A stretch of DNA of 64,000 nucleotides from Paludisphaera soli. GTDB taxonomy: Bacteria > Planctomycetota > Planctomycetia > Isosphaerales > Isosphaeraceae. Where the stretch lies: the NCBI RefSeq assembly GCF_011064595.1, contig NZ_JAALJI010000004.1:248001-312000 (forward strand), in the 5' to 3' direction. The notes beneath the pieces were generated by a model. That model was given only the letters and a program-made list of their open reading frames with translations, made no database searches and was not told the DNA's origin. Made by a program: the position numbers and the translations under genes. Below are positions 53,855-62,910 of this stretch, piece by piece (the first letter of the stretch is position 1; every line of letters begins with the position of its first letter).

Positions 53855-56800
53855 TCACGCCGCCCCCGAGAGCACCCGCGTCAGGCCGCCCCGGACCCGC
53901 TCCCATTGGGGGCCGACGGCCTCGACGGCCGCGCGCACGGCGTCCACGTCGCGGCTCGCGGCCGCCCGTTCCGCGGACTGGCAGGCCTCGGCGAGGTCGT
54001 CGGCCCCGATCGCCCGGCTGATGCCCTTCAGCCCGTGGGCCTCGGCGGCGGCCGTCCGGGCGTCTCCGGCCTCGGCGGCGGCGTCGAGCCGGGCCATGAG
54101 GCCGGGCGCCGACTCGAGGAAGGAGGCGAGGACCTGGCGCGCGAACGCCTCGTCGTCGCCGGCCGCCCGGGATAGCTCCCGGAGCATCCGCTCGCCCTCG
54201 CCTTCCTCGAGGGCGGGTCGAGGGGCGATCGCCCGCAGGGCCCTCGCCAGCTCCGCCTTGCGGATCGGCTTGGAGACGTAGTCGTCGAACCCGGCGGCGA
54301 GGCAACGCTCGCGGTCCCCTTCCATGGCGTGCGCCGTGACGGCGACCAGCGGCGTCCGCCGGGGCGTCCCGGCCTCGCGGGCGCGGACGGCGGCGACCGC
54401 CTCGAAGCCGTCCATCTCGGGCATCTGGACGTCTAGCAAGGCCGCGTCGAAGGCGCGGCCGGCCATCGCCTCGACCGCCTTGCGCCCGTCGCCGACGACG
54501 GACACCTCGTGCCCCATCTGCTGGAGCATCCGCGTCGCCACGAGCTGATTCACCGGGTTGTCGTCGGCGAGCAGGATGCGAAGCCCGACCTCGGAAGTCG
54601 CGCGGGCCGCGAGGGCGGCGGGGGCCGCCTTCGACGGCGGGTCCGCCCCCAGGGCCTCGTCGAGCGCCACCCGGAGGCCGGCGCGGCAGACCGGCTTCGT
54701 GAGGCGGCCGGCGACCCGCAGGTCGACGAGACGATCGGGGTCCTCGGCCGCCCCGGCGGGCGTCATGAGGATCAGGGGGACCGCGTCGAGCCCCGGGCCT
54801 TCCCGCATCGCGTGGGCCAGCTCGAGGCCGCCCATCGTCGGCATCCGCTCGTCCACCAGGGCCGCCGCGAAGGACTCGCCCCGGGCCGACGCCTCGCGAA
54901 GCCGGGCCAGGGCCGCCGCGCCGGAGGCGACCGCGACCGCCCGCACGCCCCACCCCGCGAGGATCTCCTCCAGGTTTCGCCGGCTCGTGGCGTTGTCGTC
55001 GACCACCAGGACCGTCCGGCCGACGAGCGCCCCCGCGGGCCCGACCGTCGCGTCGCCCCCCCCGACGACCCCCGGCCCCCGGCCCAGGCGGGCCGTGAAG
55101 TGGAACGTGCTGCCGACCCCGGGCTCGCTCTCGGCCCAGAGCCGCCCCCCCATCAGGCCGACGAGCTTCGAGGAGATCGCCAGGCCCAGGCCGGTGCCGC
55201 CGAACCGCCTCGTGGTCGAGCCGTCCGCCTGCTCGAACGGCTCGAAGATCCGCCCGAGCGCCGAGGCCGGGATCCCGACGCCCGTGTCGGACACGCGGAA
55301 ATGCAGGAGGATCCCGGCCGCCGGATCCTCGTCGGCCGTGACCGCGACGACCACCTCGCCGCGACCCGTGAACTTGATGGCGTTGCCCGCGAGGTTGAGC
55401 AGCACCTGGCGGATCCGGTTGGAATCGCCGACCAGGGACCTCGGCACGGACGGGTCGAGCCGATACGCAAGCTCCAGCCCCTTGGCGTGGGCGCGAAGGG
55501 CGAGGACCTTGAGGGCGTCCTCGACCGCCACCACGAGGTCGAACGGCACGGCGTCGATCGCCAGCTTGCCGGCCTCGATCTTGGAGAAGTCCAGGATGTC
55601 GTCGATGATCGTCAGCAGCGACTCGGCGGACGACCTGGCCAGCGACAGGTACTCCCGCTGCCTCGGCGTCAGCTGGGTCTCCAGGGCCAGCTCGGTCATG
55701 CCCAGGACGCCGTTCATCGGCGTGCGGATCTCGTGGCTCATGTTCGCCAGGAACTCCCCCTTCACGCGGGTGGCCTCCAGCGCCTCGTCGCGGGCGCGTC
55801 GCATCGCCTCCTCCGCCTCCCTCCGGGCCGTCACGTCCTCGATCTGGGCGACGAGGTGCAGGGGGACGCCGGCCCCGTTCCTGACCAGGGTGACGCTCAG
55901 GACGATCCAGACGACGTGGCCGTCCTTGTGGATGTACCGCTTCTCCATCTGGTACGACGAGATCTCGCCGTCGATCACCCGGCGGACCTGTCGCAGGTCG
56001 GCGTCCAGGTCGTCGGGATGGGTGATGTCCTGGAAGGTGCGCGCCAGCAGCTCGCCTTCGGCATAGCCGATGAGGTCGCACAGCGAGCGGTTGACCTGGA
56101 GGAAGCGGCCGTCGGGCGCGACCAGCGCCATGCCGATGGCCGAGGCGTCGAACGCGCCTCGGAACCGCTGCTCCCCCTCGCGGAGCAGGGCGTTCGCCCG
56201 GGCGAGGTCGGCGGTGCGGTCGGCGACCCGCTGCTCCAGCTCCTGCTGCGCCCGCAGCCGCTCGCGCTCTATCTCCCTGCTGTCGGTGACGTCGTGGATG
56301 TAGCCGATCAGGCCGTCCGCGGCCGGATAGGCCCGGATCTCCAGCCACTTGCCGAGGTCGCTCGCGTGGTATTCGAAGGTGACGGGGGACCGCGAGGACG
56401 CGACCAGGCGATATTTCTCCTCCACCAGGCCCCCCGCGAGGGACGGGGAGACTTCCCAGATGGACCGCCCCAGGACGTCCCGGCGCGGTCGGCCGAAGAG
56501 CTTCTCCCACTGCGGGTTCAGGTAGGTGTAGCGCCACTCGCGGTCCAGGGCGAAGGAGGCGTCGGTGATGCACTCGAGGATCCGGGAGACCTTCCACTGG
56601 GCGGCGACCGCCTCCTCCTCGGCCCGCTTGCGGTCGTCGATGTCCGTGCAGGTCCCCACCCAGTGCGTCACCGCCCCCGCCGCGTCGCGGCAGGGGAGGG
56701 CGCGGCCCAGGTGCCAGCGGTGGAGGCCGGTGGCCCGGTCGCGGAAGCGGTACTCGATCTCGTAGGGCGACCCCGAGCGGACGGCCCGGGCCCAGGCCCG

Positions 56801-57427
56801 CGTGCTGCGGTCCCGGTCGTCGGGGTGGAGGATCGACGCCCAGTCGGAGCCGTCGCCCTCGGCATCGGGGAGGCCCGTGTACTCGTACCATCGGCGGTTG
56901 AAATAGTCGGGGAAGCCGTCGGGGCGGGCGGTCCAGACGATCTGGGGCATCGCGTCGGCCAGGAAGCGGAACCGCGCCTCGCTTTCGCGGAGCCGGGCGT
57001 TTGCCGCGGTCAGCTCGGCGGTGCGGGCCCGCACCAGCGCCTCGGCCTCGTCGGCGGCCGACTTGACCCGCGCAGCCGCCCGCACCCGCGCCAGGACGAT
57101 CGGCGCGTTGAACGGCTTGGTGACGTAGTCGTGCGCGCCCGCCGCGAGCCCGGCCACCACGTCGTCCTCGCGATCCAGGGCCGAGACCAGGATCACCGGG
57201 ATCGCCTCGGTGGCCGGGTCGGCGTTGAGCCGGCGACAGGCCTCGATCCCGTCCATGACCGGCATCATGATGTCCATCAGGATCACGTCCGGGTCGGCGG
57301 CGCGGGCCAGGTCCAGGGCTGCGGCCCCGTCGCGGGCCTCCAGCACCTCGTGGCCCTCGTCCTCCAGCTCGGCCGCCAGCAGCGCGATGTTGTCCGCGAT
57401 GTCGTCCGCGACCAGGACCCTCGCCAT
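53855..57427 (-). CDS. Hybrid histidine kinase: REC-PAS-PAS-PAS-HK-REC-REC-Hpt
   Basis: A 1190-residue cytoplasmic signalling protein. Domains in order: receiver (1-120, Asp52 in VILMDIMMPVMDG); PAS 1 (about 145-270, ARFRFLADAMPQIVWTA); PAS 2 (about 280-395); PAS 3 (about 420-545, RFRGAFDASAIGMALV, WIVLSVTLVRNG); dimerisation helix with phospho-His565 (NMSHEIRTPMNG); ATPase (GNAIKFTG, DTGVGIP, GTGLGLAIS); receiver (Asp859); receiver (Asp999); and a C-terminal Hpt domain with His1131 (AEAHGLKG). All phospho-sites needed for an internal four-step relay are present. ATG 57427 begins the first receiver. Two bases separate it from the upstream single-receiver gene. Confidence 0.93.
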   Translation of the reverse strand: MARVLVADDIADNIALLAAELEDEGHEVLEARDGAAALDLARAADPDVILMDIMMPVMDGIEACRRLNADPATEAIPVILVSALDREDDVVAGLAAGAHDYVTKPFNAPIVLARVRAAARVKSAADEAEALVRARTAELTAANARLRESEARFRFLADAMPQIVWTARPDGFPDYFNRRWYEYTGLPDAEGDGSDWASILHPDDRDRSTRAWARAVRSGSPYEIEYRFRDRATGLHRWHLGRALPCRDAAGAVTHWVGTCTDIDDRKRAEEEAVAAQWKVSRILECITDASFALDREWRYTYLNPQWEKLFGRPRRDVLGRSIWEVSPSLAGGLVEEKYRLVASSRSPVTFEYHASDLGKWLEIRAYPAADGLIGYIHDVTDSREIERERLRAQQELEQRVADRTADLARANALLREGEQRFRGAFDASAIGMALVAPDGRFLQVNRSLCDLIGYAEGELLARTFQDITHPDDLDADLRQVRRVIDGEISSYQMEKRYIHKDGHVVWIVLSVTLVRNGAGVPLHLVAQIEDVTARREAEEAMRRARDEALEATRVKGEFLANMSHEIRTPMNGVLGMTELALETQLTPRQREYLSLARSSAESLLTIIDDILDFSKIEAGKLAIDAVPFDLVVAVEDALKVLALRAHAKGLELAYRLDPSVPRSLVGDSNRIRQVLLNLAGNAIKFTGRGEVVVAVTADEDPAAGILLHFRVSDTGVGIPASALGRIFEPFEQADGSTTRRFGGTGLGLAISSKLVGLMGGRLWAESEPGVGSTFHFTARLGRGPGVVGGGDATVGPAGALVGRTVLVVDDNATSRRNLEEILAGWGVRAVAVASGAAALARLREASARGESFAAALVDERMPTMGGLELAHAMREGPGLDAVPLILMTPAGAAEDPDRLVDLRVAGRLTKPVCRAGLRVALDEALGADPPSKAAPAALAARATSEVGLRILLADDNPVNQLVATRMLQQMGHEVSVVGDGRKAVEAMAGRAFDAALLDVQMPEMDGFEAVAAVRAREAGTPRRTPLVAVTAHAMEGDRERCLAAGFDDYVSKPIRKAELARALRAIAPRPALEEGEGERMLRELSRAAGDDEAFARQVLASFLESAPGLMARLDAAAEAGDARTAAAEAHGLKGISRAIGADDLAEACQSAERAAASRDVDAVRAAVEAVGPQWERVRGGLTRVLSGAA

Positions 57428-57429
57428 CT

Positions 57430-57801
57430 TCAGCCTCCCCCGAGAGCGGACCGGATGACGGCCAGCAGGACGGACTCGTCGACCGGCTTGGTGAGCAAGC
57501 TCGTGACCCCCGAGGCGAGGATCGCCTCCGCCTCCCCCGTCACCGCATGGGCCGTGACCGCGAGGATCGGCAGCCCGGCCAGCCGCGGGTCGGCCCGGAT
57601 CCGCCGCGTCGCCTCCTTGCCGTCCATCCCCGGCAGGGACACGTCCATGAGCACGAGGTCGAAGGGGCGGGCCTCCAGCGCCGCCAGCCCCTCCTCGGCG
57701 GTGGCCACGCACTGGGCGGAATAGCCCTCGTCCTCGAGCACCCACTCAAAGAGCTTGCGGTTGTCCGCGTTGTCCTCGACGACCAGGATGGAGCGGCTCA
57801 T
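57430..57801 (-). CDS. Single-domain response regulator
   Basis: A 123-residue stand-alone receiver: SILVVEDNADNRKLF with acidic pocket E9-D10, phosphoacceptor Asp53 in VLMDVSLPGMDG, Thr switch in AVTAHAVTG and Lys in LLTKPVD. There is no output domain, as in CheY- or DivK-type shuttles. Its ATG overlaps the stop of the upstream hybrid kinase gene (ATGA) and its stop lies two bases before the next hybrid kinase. It is therefore placed to carry phosphoryl groups between the two large kinases. Confidence 0.93.
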   Translation of the reverse strand: MSRSILVVEDNADNRKLFEWVLEDEGYSAQCVATAEEGLAALEARPFDLVLMDVSLPGMDGKEATRRIRADPRLAGLPILAVTAHAVTGEAEAILASGVTSLLTKPVDESVLLAVIRSALGGG

Positions 57802-60632
57802 GCAATCGCCCCCGCCGGCCGGCGTCGCTTGCCCGGTACCACGGCGGCCAGCACCGCGTCGACGACCCGCTCGGCGTCGCCCCGGCCCTTCGCCAGGACC
57901 GTCGCCCCGACCTGCCTGAGCTTCAGCAGCTCGCCCGCGCCCAGCTCCCTGGCCGTCAGGATGATCACGGGGATCGACTTCCAGACCGGGTCGAGCTGGA
58001 GGTGGTCCAAGAACGTGAACCCGTCCATGACGGGCATCATCAGGTCCAGTACGATGATGGTCGGCGTCGCCTCGGCCAGCCTCGCCAGGCCCTCCCGGCC
58101 GTCCGAGGCGGTTTGGACCTGCATGCCCGACTCGTCCAGCGCCGCGCGGATCAGCCTGGAGGCGTCCGCGTCGTCCTCGACGACCAGCGCCGTCCCGGAT
58201 CGGCGGCTCAGCAGGTCGCGGACCGTCGCCACCAACCCCTCGGAGTCCACGGGCTTGGTCAGGCAGCAACGGGCCCCCGCGCCGAGGGCGCGGGCCTGCT
58301 CGCCCGTGGCCGAGACGACGATCACCGGCACCGAGGCGAGCTCGGGGTCGGCGTGGAGGCTGCGGAGGAACTCGAAGCCGTCCTTGTCGGGCATCGCCAG
58401 GTCGAGGCAGATGACGTCCGGGCGGCGGACTCGGGCGGCCTCCAGGGCGGCGTCGTGGCCCCCGGCCGGGACGGCGTCGTAGCCGGCGTCGCTCAGCGAG
58501 GCCTCGAGGAGCTTGAGGGCGTCCGGGTCGTCGTCGACGCAGAGCACCGTCACGCCCCGCCCCGCCGGCCCGGCGGGGCTCGGACGGTCCGGGCCCGCGG
58601 CGGCCGCCCGCTCCGGAATCGTCCTCGGCGGCTCGGGGGCCTTGAGCGGGATCAGGGCCGCGAACTCGCTCCCCCGGCCGAACTCGCTCTCGACGTCGAT
58701 CCGGCCGCCGTGCATCCGGGCGAATTGGTCGCTGATGACCAGGCCCAGCCCGGTCCCCCCCGCCTTCCGCGCCGCGCCGCCGTCGAGCTGGGTGAACCGC
58801 TGGAAGAGGCGATGCCGCTGCTCGGCGGGGATGCCGACGCCCGTGTCCCTCACCGACAGCCGGGCGACCCGGCCCAGCCGGGGGTCCAGGGCTTCCTCCA
58901 CCCGGATGAGCACCTCGCCGCGCTCGGTGTACTTGATCGCGTTCGAGATCAGGTTGGTGGCCACCTGCCGCAGCTTCGTCCGGTCGCCTTGCAGCGTCAG
59001 CGGGCCCGAGGGTTCGACGAAGACCAGGTCGATCGGCCGGCCGTCGGCCAGGGGGGCGGCCTGCTCGTACGCCTCGCGGACGATCGGCGCCAGGTCCAGC
59101 CGCTCGAGGTCCAGCTCCATGCGGCCGGCCTCGATCTTCGACAGGTCGAGGATCTCGTTGATCAGCCCGAGGAGGTGCTTGGCGTTCCGGTCCACCGTGT
59201 GCAGGGCGTCGAGCTCGCGCCCGGGGATCGACCCGCCGAGCTTGCGGATCAGCCGCGCCGTGAACCCCATGATCGAATTCATCGGCGTGCGAAGCTCGTG
59301 CGACATGCTGGCCAGGAACTCGCTCTTCACCCGATTCGCCCGCTCGGCCTCGGCCTTCGCCTCCTCCAGAGCCCTGGACTGCTCGCGGAGGTCGGCCATC
59401 AGCCGCAGGCGTTGCTCCTCGACGCCGAACGCGCTCATCCGGACGGCCAGCTGGTCGAGCGAGGCCGCGACGAACTCGGCCTGCTCCTCGGTGGGGGCGG
59501 CGAAGTGCGCCGTCAGCACCACGCCCACGCATCGGCCGTTGAACGACACGGGCCAGCCGATCACCGAGTCCAGGTCCGCCTCGCCCAACCCCGCCCTGAT
59601 CCGCAGCGACGCGGGCGGGAACGGGCCCTGGAGCGTCCGACGCGCGCCCGATCGGGCCACCGCCCAGGGCAGGCCCTCGCCGGAGAACGCGGCGGCCTCC
59701 AGCGGCTCGCCGTCGAGCGTCGCGGCGCATCGGGCCGCCGGGGGGAGGCCGTCGGTCCCGACCGTGTAGAGCGCCACGCAGGGGGCCCGCAGCGCCCGGG
59801 CGAGGCATTCGAGCGCGGCCCGATACGTCGCCAGGGCCTCCGGATGGTTGAGTGCCGCGGCGAACCGCGCCGCGTCGGACAGGCGGACGTCCCGGTGGTG
59901 GAGCCGCTCGGCCACGCTCCGCAGCTCCTCGGTCGTCTCCATTAATTCGGCCGTCCGCTGCCGCACCGTCTCCTCGATCCCGGCCCGCGTCGCCTCCAGC
60001 GTCGCCTGGCGGGCGGCGACCTCGCCCATCTCCTGCACCGACTGGAGGCAGGAGCGGACGAGGAAGAGGTCGATGAGGCCCATCCAGGCCGCGTGCTCCA
60101 TGGCCCGCCAAGGCGTGCTCGCCAGCACGCCGTAGATGGACGAGGGCCAGAACATCCCCCGGAGCAGGTGGTCGGCCAGGGCCAGGGCCGAGGCCGTGAC
60201 CAGGACCGTCCAGTCGCGGTAGAAGGCCAGCAGCGCGAGCGAGCCGAAGATGTGGAAATGGGTCTCGATCCGGCCGCCGCTGAGGTGGATGAGCAGCGAC
60301 CCCACGAGCATCTGGCCCGCCGCCACCGCGTGCCGCGTCGAGACCCTTCCGGGGAACGCGATCGCCAGCATCGTCGGCAACGAGACGACGGCCCCCCCGA
60401 GCCCGACCGCGGCCCAGACGTGCTCGTGGACCCAGCTCTGGTCGCCGGACCAGGCCCGCGGCGAGACCAGAAACGCCGCCGCGACGGCGGCCGACCACTG
60501 CAGCGGCAGCAGCGCCGCGAACAGCCGGTCCGTCTCGCGATGGACCCGGTCGAGGGCCGCGGCGAGGATCGCATCGGTGCGGGCCAGGGGCGAGCTCCCG
60601 CCGTCGAATCCGTCGCCGGCCGGCGGGGTCAT
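57798..60632 (-). CDS. Membrane hybrid histidine kinase: 6TM-GAF-HK-REC-REC
   Basis: A 944-residue kinase. About six membrane helices fill residues 42-210 and include a His-rich segment ETHFHIFGSLALLAFYRDW (His125, His127) and ALADHLLRG, suggesting a metal, heme or quinone sensor. A coiled coil leads to a GAF-like domain (about 250-400), then phospho-His near 445 in SMSHELRTPMNS, ATPase (ISNAIKYTERG, DTGVGIP, GTGLGLVIS) and two receivers (Asp near 744 in VICLDLAMPDKDG and near 866 in IVLDLMMPVMDG). Its ATG overlaps the stop of the RedB-like gene. There is no Hpt domain; the one in the downstream kinase could serve. Confidence 0.92.
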   Translation of the reverse strand: MTPPAGDGFDGGSSPLARTDAILAAALDRVHRETDRLFAALLPLQWSAAVAAAFLVSPRAWSGDQSWVHEHVWAAVGLGGAVVSLPTMLAIAFPGRVSTRHAVAAGQMLVGSLLIHLSGGRIETHFHIFGSLALLAFYRDWTVLVTASALALADHLLRGMFWPSSIYGVLASTPWRAMEHAAWMGLIDLFLVRSCLQSVQEMGEVAARQATLEATRAGIEETVRQRTAELMETTEELRSVAERLHHRDVRLSDAARFAAALNHPEALATYRAALECLARALRAPCVALYTVGTDGLPPAARCAATLDGEPLEAAAFSGEGLPWAVARSGARRTLQGPFPPASLRIRAGLGEADLDSVIGWPVSFNGRCVGVVLTAHFAAPTEEQAEFVAASLDQLAVRMSAFGVEEQRLRLMADLREQSRALEEAKAEAERANRVKSEFLASMSHELRTPMNSIMGFTARLIRKLGGSIPGRELDALHTVDRNAKHLLGLINEILDLSKIEAGRMELDLERLDLAPIVREAYEQAAPLADGRPIDLVFVEPSGPLTLQGDRTKLRQVATNLISNAIKYTERGEVLIRVEEALDPRLGRVARLSVRDTGVGIPAEQRHRLFQRFTQLDGGAARKAGGTGLGLVISDQFARMHGGRIDVESEFGRGSEFAALIPLKAPEPPRTIPERAAAAGPDRPSPAGPAGRGVTVLCVDDDPDALKLLEASLSDAGYDAVPAGGHDAALEAARVRRPDVICLDLAMPDKDGFEFLRSLHADPELASVPVIVVSATGEQARALGAGARCCLTKPVDSEGLVATVRDLLSRRSGTALVVEDDADASRLIRAALDESGMQVQTASDGREGLARLAEATPTIIVLDLMMPVMDGFTFLDHLQLDPVWKSIPVIILTARELGAGELLKLRQVGATVLAKGRGDAERVVDAVLAAVVPGKRRRPAGAIA

Positions 60633-61237
60633 GCGGGGCCCCCCAGGACGCGGATCGCGCAGCCGAAGACCGGGTGGGTCGACGCCGACGGCCCCGCGCG
60701 GTTGACGAGTCGGATCACCGCGTCGGACCCGTCGTTCCGCCCCTCATGCCCGCGGGCGACCGTGATCCCGCCCGAGAACAGCCGCCGGCCGCATGGGTCG
60801 AAGAGGAGGACGTGCCCCGAGGCGACGACCCCGAAGAGGGCCGCCTCCCTCCCCCCGACGTCGTCGACCGCCCGGACTCCGGGGATCGCCTCCGCCGCCC
60901 GCCGGAGCGAGGTCCGCCCCCACGAATCGGGGGAGCCCTCGGGCCGGAAGAACACGACGTCGACGAGGATGCGGCCGTCGCAAGAAGTCACCGGCCTCGC
61001 CAGCTCGGAGACGCCGGCCGCCGAGCAAGGACAGCGGGGATGGGCGAACATCACGAGATGGTCCAGGTCGGTCGAAGGGAGGAGTCGCGATCCCGTCGGC
61101 CGGACCAGTGGGGGCGTCCCCGGGTCCCCGGGCTCGCCGGCGTGACGGTAAAGCGCCGCGAACCCCGAGGCCACGATCGCGGCCCAGGCCGTCGCGAGGG
61201 AGAACGCTCGAATACGCCGCCATTCCCACTCGCGCAT
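60629..61237 (-). CDS. RedB-like thioredoxin-fold membrane-anchored protein
   Basis: A 202-residue protein with an N-terminal membrane anchor (residues 10-30) and an outside domain. MFAHPRCPCSAAGVSELAR (Cys69-Pro-Cys71) sits where thioredoxin-fold proteins have their active-site cysteines. VVFFRPEGSPDSW, SGHVLLFDPCGRRLFSGGITVARGHEGRNDG and the closing FGCAI are the pattern of RedB-type proteins, which I recall being encoded beside hybrid kinases with a HFHxFGSLAFLAFYRDW sensor. Overlap of its stop with the kinase ATG suggests the two act together, for example as redox sensor input. Function is inferred. Confidence 0.75.
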   Translation of the reverse strand: MREWEWRRIRAFSLATAWAAIVASGFAALYRHAGEPGDPGTPPLVRPTGSRLLPSTDLDHLVMFAHPRCPCSAAGVSELARPVTSCDGRILVDVVFFRPEGSPDSWGRTSLRRAAEAIPGVRAVDDVGGREAALFGVVASGHVLLFDPCGRRLFSGGITVARGHEGRNDGSDAVIRLVNRAGPSASTHPVFGCAIRVLGGPA

Positions 61238-61332
61238 TCGATGGTCCTCGGGTGTGTCCGATCGGGTGGAATCGTCTCCTCGTCCAACAAACCTCTAGGA
61301 CATGGCGGCCGTTCCGGCAACTCGCCGGCCGT

Positions 61333-62667
61333 TCATCTCCTGGAGGTCACGGCCCGAGGCGGCTGGACGACCAGCGTCTTGCCGGTGTCGACCGTCGTCC
61401 TCGCGCCGTCGGGATCGGTCACGGAGACCAGGACGTGATACGTGCCGGCCGGCACGCCCGGGTCCAATCGCCTGGCTGAGAGGTTGATCCGGCCCGCCCG
61501 GCCGCTCCTCGCCCGGACGTTCGCCGTCGCGGTCGCGATCGTGAAGTCGCCCGGGGATCCGGTCGCGTCGGCGGCGAGGATCAGGGCGGCCTGGACCCTC
61601 CCCGCGACTTCCACGCCCGAGGCGGAGAGGGAGACGGTCTGCCGGATCCCGGCCCGCTGCCCCGCGACCACCGAGGCGGGCAGGACGCCCTGGACGGTGG
61701 GGGTCAGGGCCGACCTGGGCTGGGCCGGGGAGGGCGTCGACGTCGGCGGGGGCGACGCGGGCTGCGCGCCGGGGGAGACGGTGACGGTGAAGGTCTCCGT
61801 CGCGGAACTCCCGTCCGAGCCGTACCCCACGACGGTGATCCTCGCCGTCCCCGCCGCATGCGGGGTCACGACGAGCCGGCTCCCCTGTAGCGAGGCGGAC
61901 GCCACCCCGGGGGAGTCGCTGAGCGCCGAGAAGGCCTCGTCCGCCGTGGTCACGCTCCGGATCAGGACCAGGTTCGCGGGCTGGACCGACGTCCCGAGCT
62001 TGTAGTTCTGGAGCGGGGCCGAGTCCAGCGGCGAGGCCATCGGGCCGGGCGAAGGCGCCGGCACCGCCGCGATCGCGTCCATCACCCCCAGGCCGGATTG
62101 ACCCACCACCCGCCCGAAGACCGTGAACCCGCCGTTCTGCTTGTCGAGGTTGGAAGCGTTCTCGTCCGACAGGTTGAAGAAGAACTGGCTGGTGGCGCTG
62201 TTCGGGTCGCTGCCGAGCTTGGCCATCGCGATCGTGCCCCGGACGTTCGACGCGCCGAATTCGTTCTGGACCGGGGCGTCCGTCGCGGTGGTCGCGATGT
62301 CCGGCTTGGATGTGAGCTGGAATCCCCCCGCCTGCCAGACGAAGCCGGGGACCGAGCGGTGGACGACGGAGTCGTCGTAGGCGCCCTTGTTCGCGTAACT
62401 GAGGAAGTTCGCCACGGTTTTCGGCGTGGTCGAGGGGGTCAGGAGCACCGGGATCGTCCCCAGCGAGGTGTCGAAGATCGCGAAGTCGGGCGAGGCGTCC
62501 GGGTCGGTGAAATGGGCGCCCAGGTCCACCGCCGTCGCCGCGGAGCCGGCCGCGAGGCCGACGTCCGGCAGCGGGACCGCCGCGGAGATGGTCATCAGGG
62601 CGCGGGTCTCGAGGTGCTCGACCTGACCCAGGGGGCGTGCGCGACGCGCTCGTACCTGCCGCTTCAT
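61333..62667 (-). CDS. Exported cyclophilin with LEPR-type sorting motif and Ig-like tail
   Basis: A 444-residue protein. No classical signal peptide is present; instead VEHLETRALMTISA at 16-29 resembles the LEPR/LExRxLLS N-terminal motif common on large exported planctomycete proteins. A cyclophilin domain follows (about 55-235): FDTSLGTIPVLL, TVANFLSYANKGAYDDSVVHRSVPGFVWQAGGF, RGTIAMAKLGSDPNSATSQFFFNLSDE, GGFTVFGRVVG. The rest is beta-rich: a Ser/Thr/Pro linker near 320 and a C-terminal Ig-like module (RRLDPGVPAGTYHVLVSVTDPDG). It probably folds proteins or binds partners outside the cytoplasm. GGAGAG supports the ATG at 62667. Confidence 0.82.
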   Translation of the reverse strand: MKRQVRARRARPLGQVEHLETRALMTISAAVPLPDVGLAAGSAATAVDLGAHFTDPDASPDFAIFDTSLGTIPVLLTPSTTPKTVANFLSYANKGAYDDSVVHRSVPGFVWQAGGFQLTSKPDIATTATDAPVQNEFGASNVRGTIAMAKLGSDPNSATSQFFFNLSDENASNLDKQNGGFTVFGRVVGQSGLGVMDAIAAVPAPSPGPMASPLDSAPLQNYKLGTSVQPANLVLIRSVTTADEAFSALSDSPGVASASLQGSRLVVTPHAAGTARITVVGYGSDGSSATETFTVTVSPGAQPASPPPTSTPSPAQPRSALTPTVQGVLPASVVAGQRAGIRQTVSLSASGVEVAGRVQAALILAADATGSPGDFTIATATANVRARSGRAGRINLSARRLDPGVPAGTYHVLVSVTDPDGARTTVDTGKTLVVQPPRAVTSRR

Positions 62668-62763
62668 CGGCCGCTCTCCAAAGCGTTCGGCGGCCTGGCG
62701 CATGGGGCGGCGGCGATGTGGGCGAATCGGCCAGGCGGGGCCTGTGTGTCGGGGGAAGTCCGT

Positions 62764-62811
62764 CGGCCCGGCTCACGCCGATCGGGAGTTCGAATCCCGG
62801 CGTCCGGGCCG
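62764..62811. terminator. Long hairpin with a tRNA T-arm-like core
   Basis: CGGCCCGG (62764-62771) pairs with CCGGGCCG (62804-62811), ACGCCG (62775-62780) with CGGCGT (62798-62803), and GGA with TCC around a GTTCGAA loop. It lies about 100 bases beyond the stop of the DUF1501 gene and could end that transcript. The loop sequence GGGAGTTCGAATCCC also looks like the T arm of a tRNA, but no 5' half, anticodon arm or matching acceptor exists, so it is not a functional tRNA. Confidence 0.5.
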
Positions 62812-62910
62812 CGCAAGGCGACGTGGCCCCCGTTCATACCCCCGATCCGGTTCCGGCGACAGGTCAATTCGGACGCATCGGCGCCGCGGCGGGCTCGTCG
62901 AGCCGTCCGT

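Noticed and set aside
62730-62811. A complete tRNA gene
   Set aside because: Only a T-arm-like core is present; the T-stem is mismatched in the standard register and no D arm, anticodon arm or 5' acceptor strand can be found.
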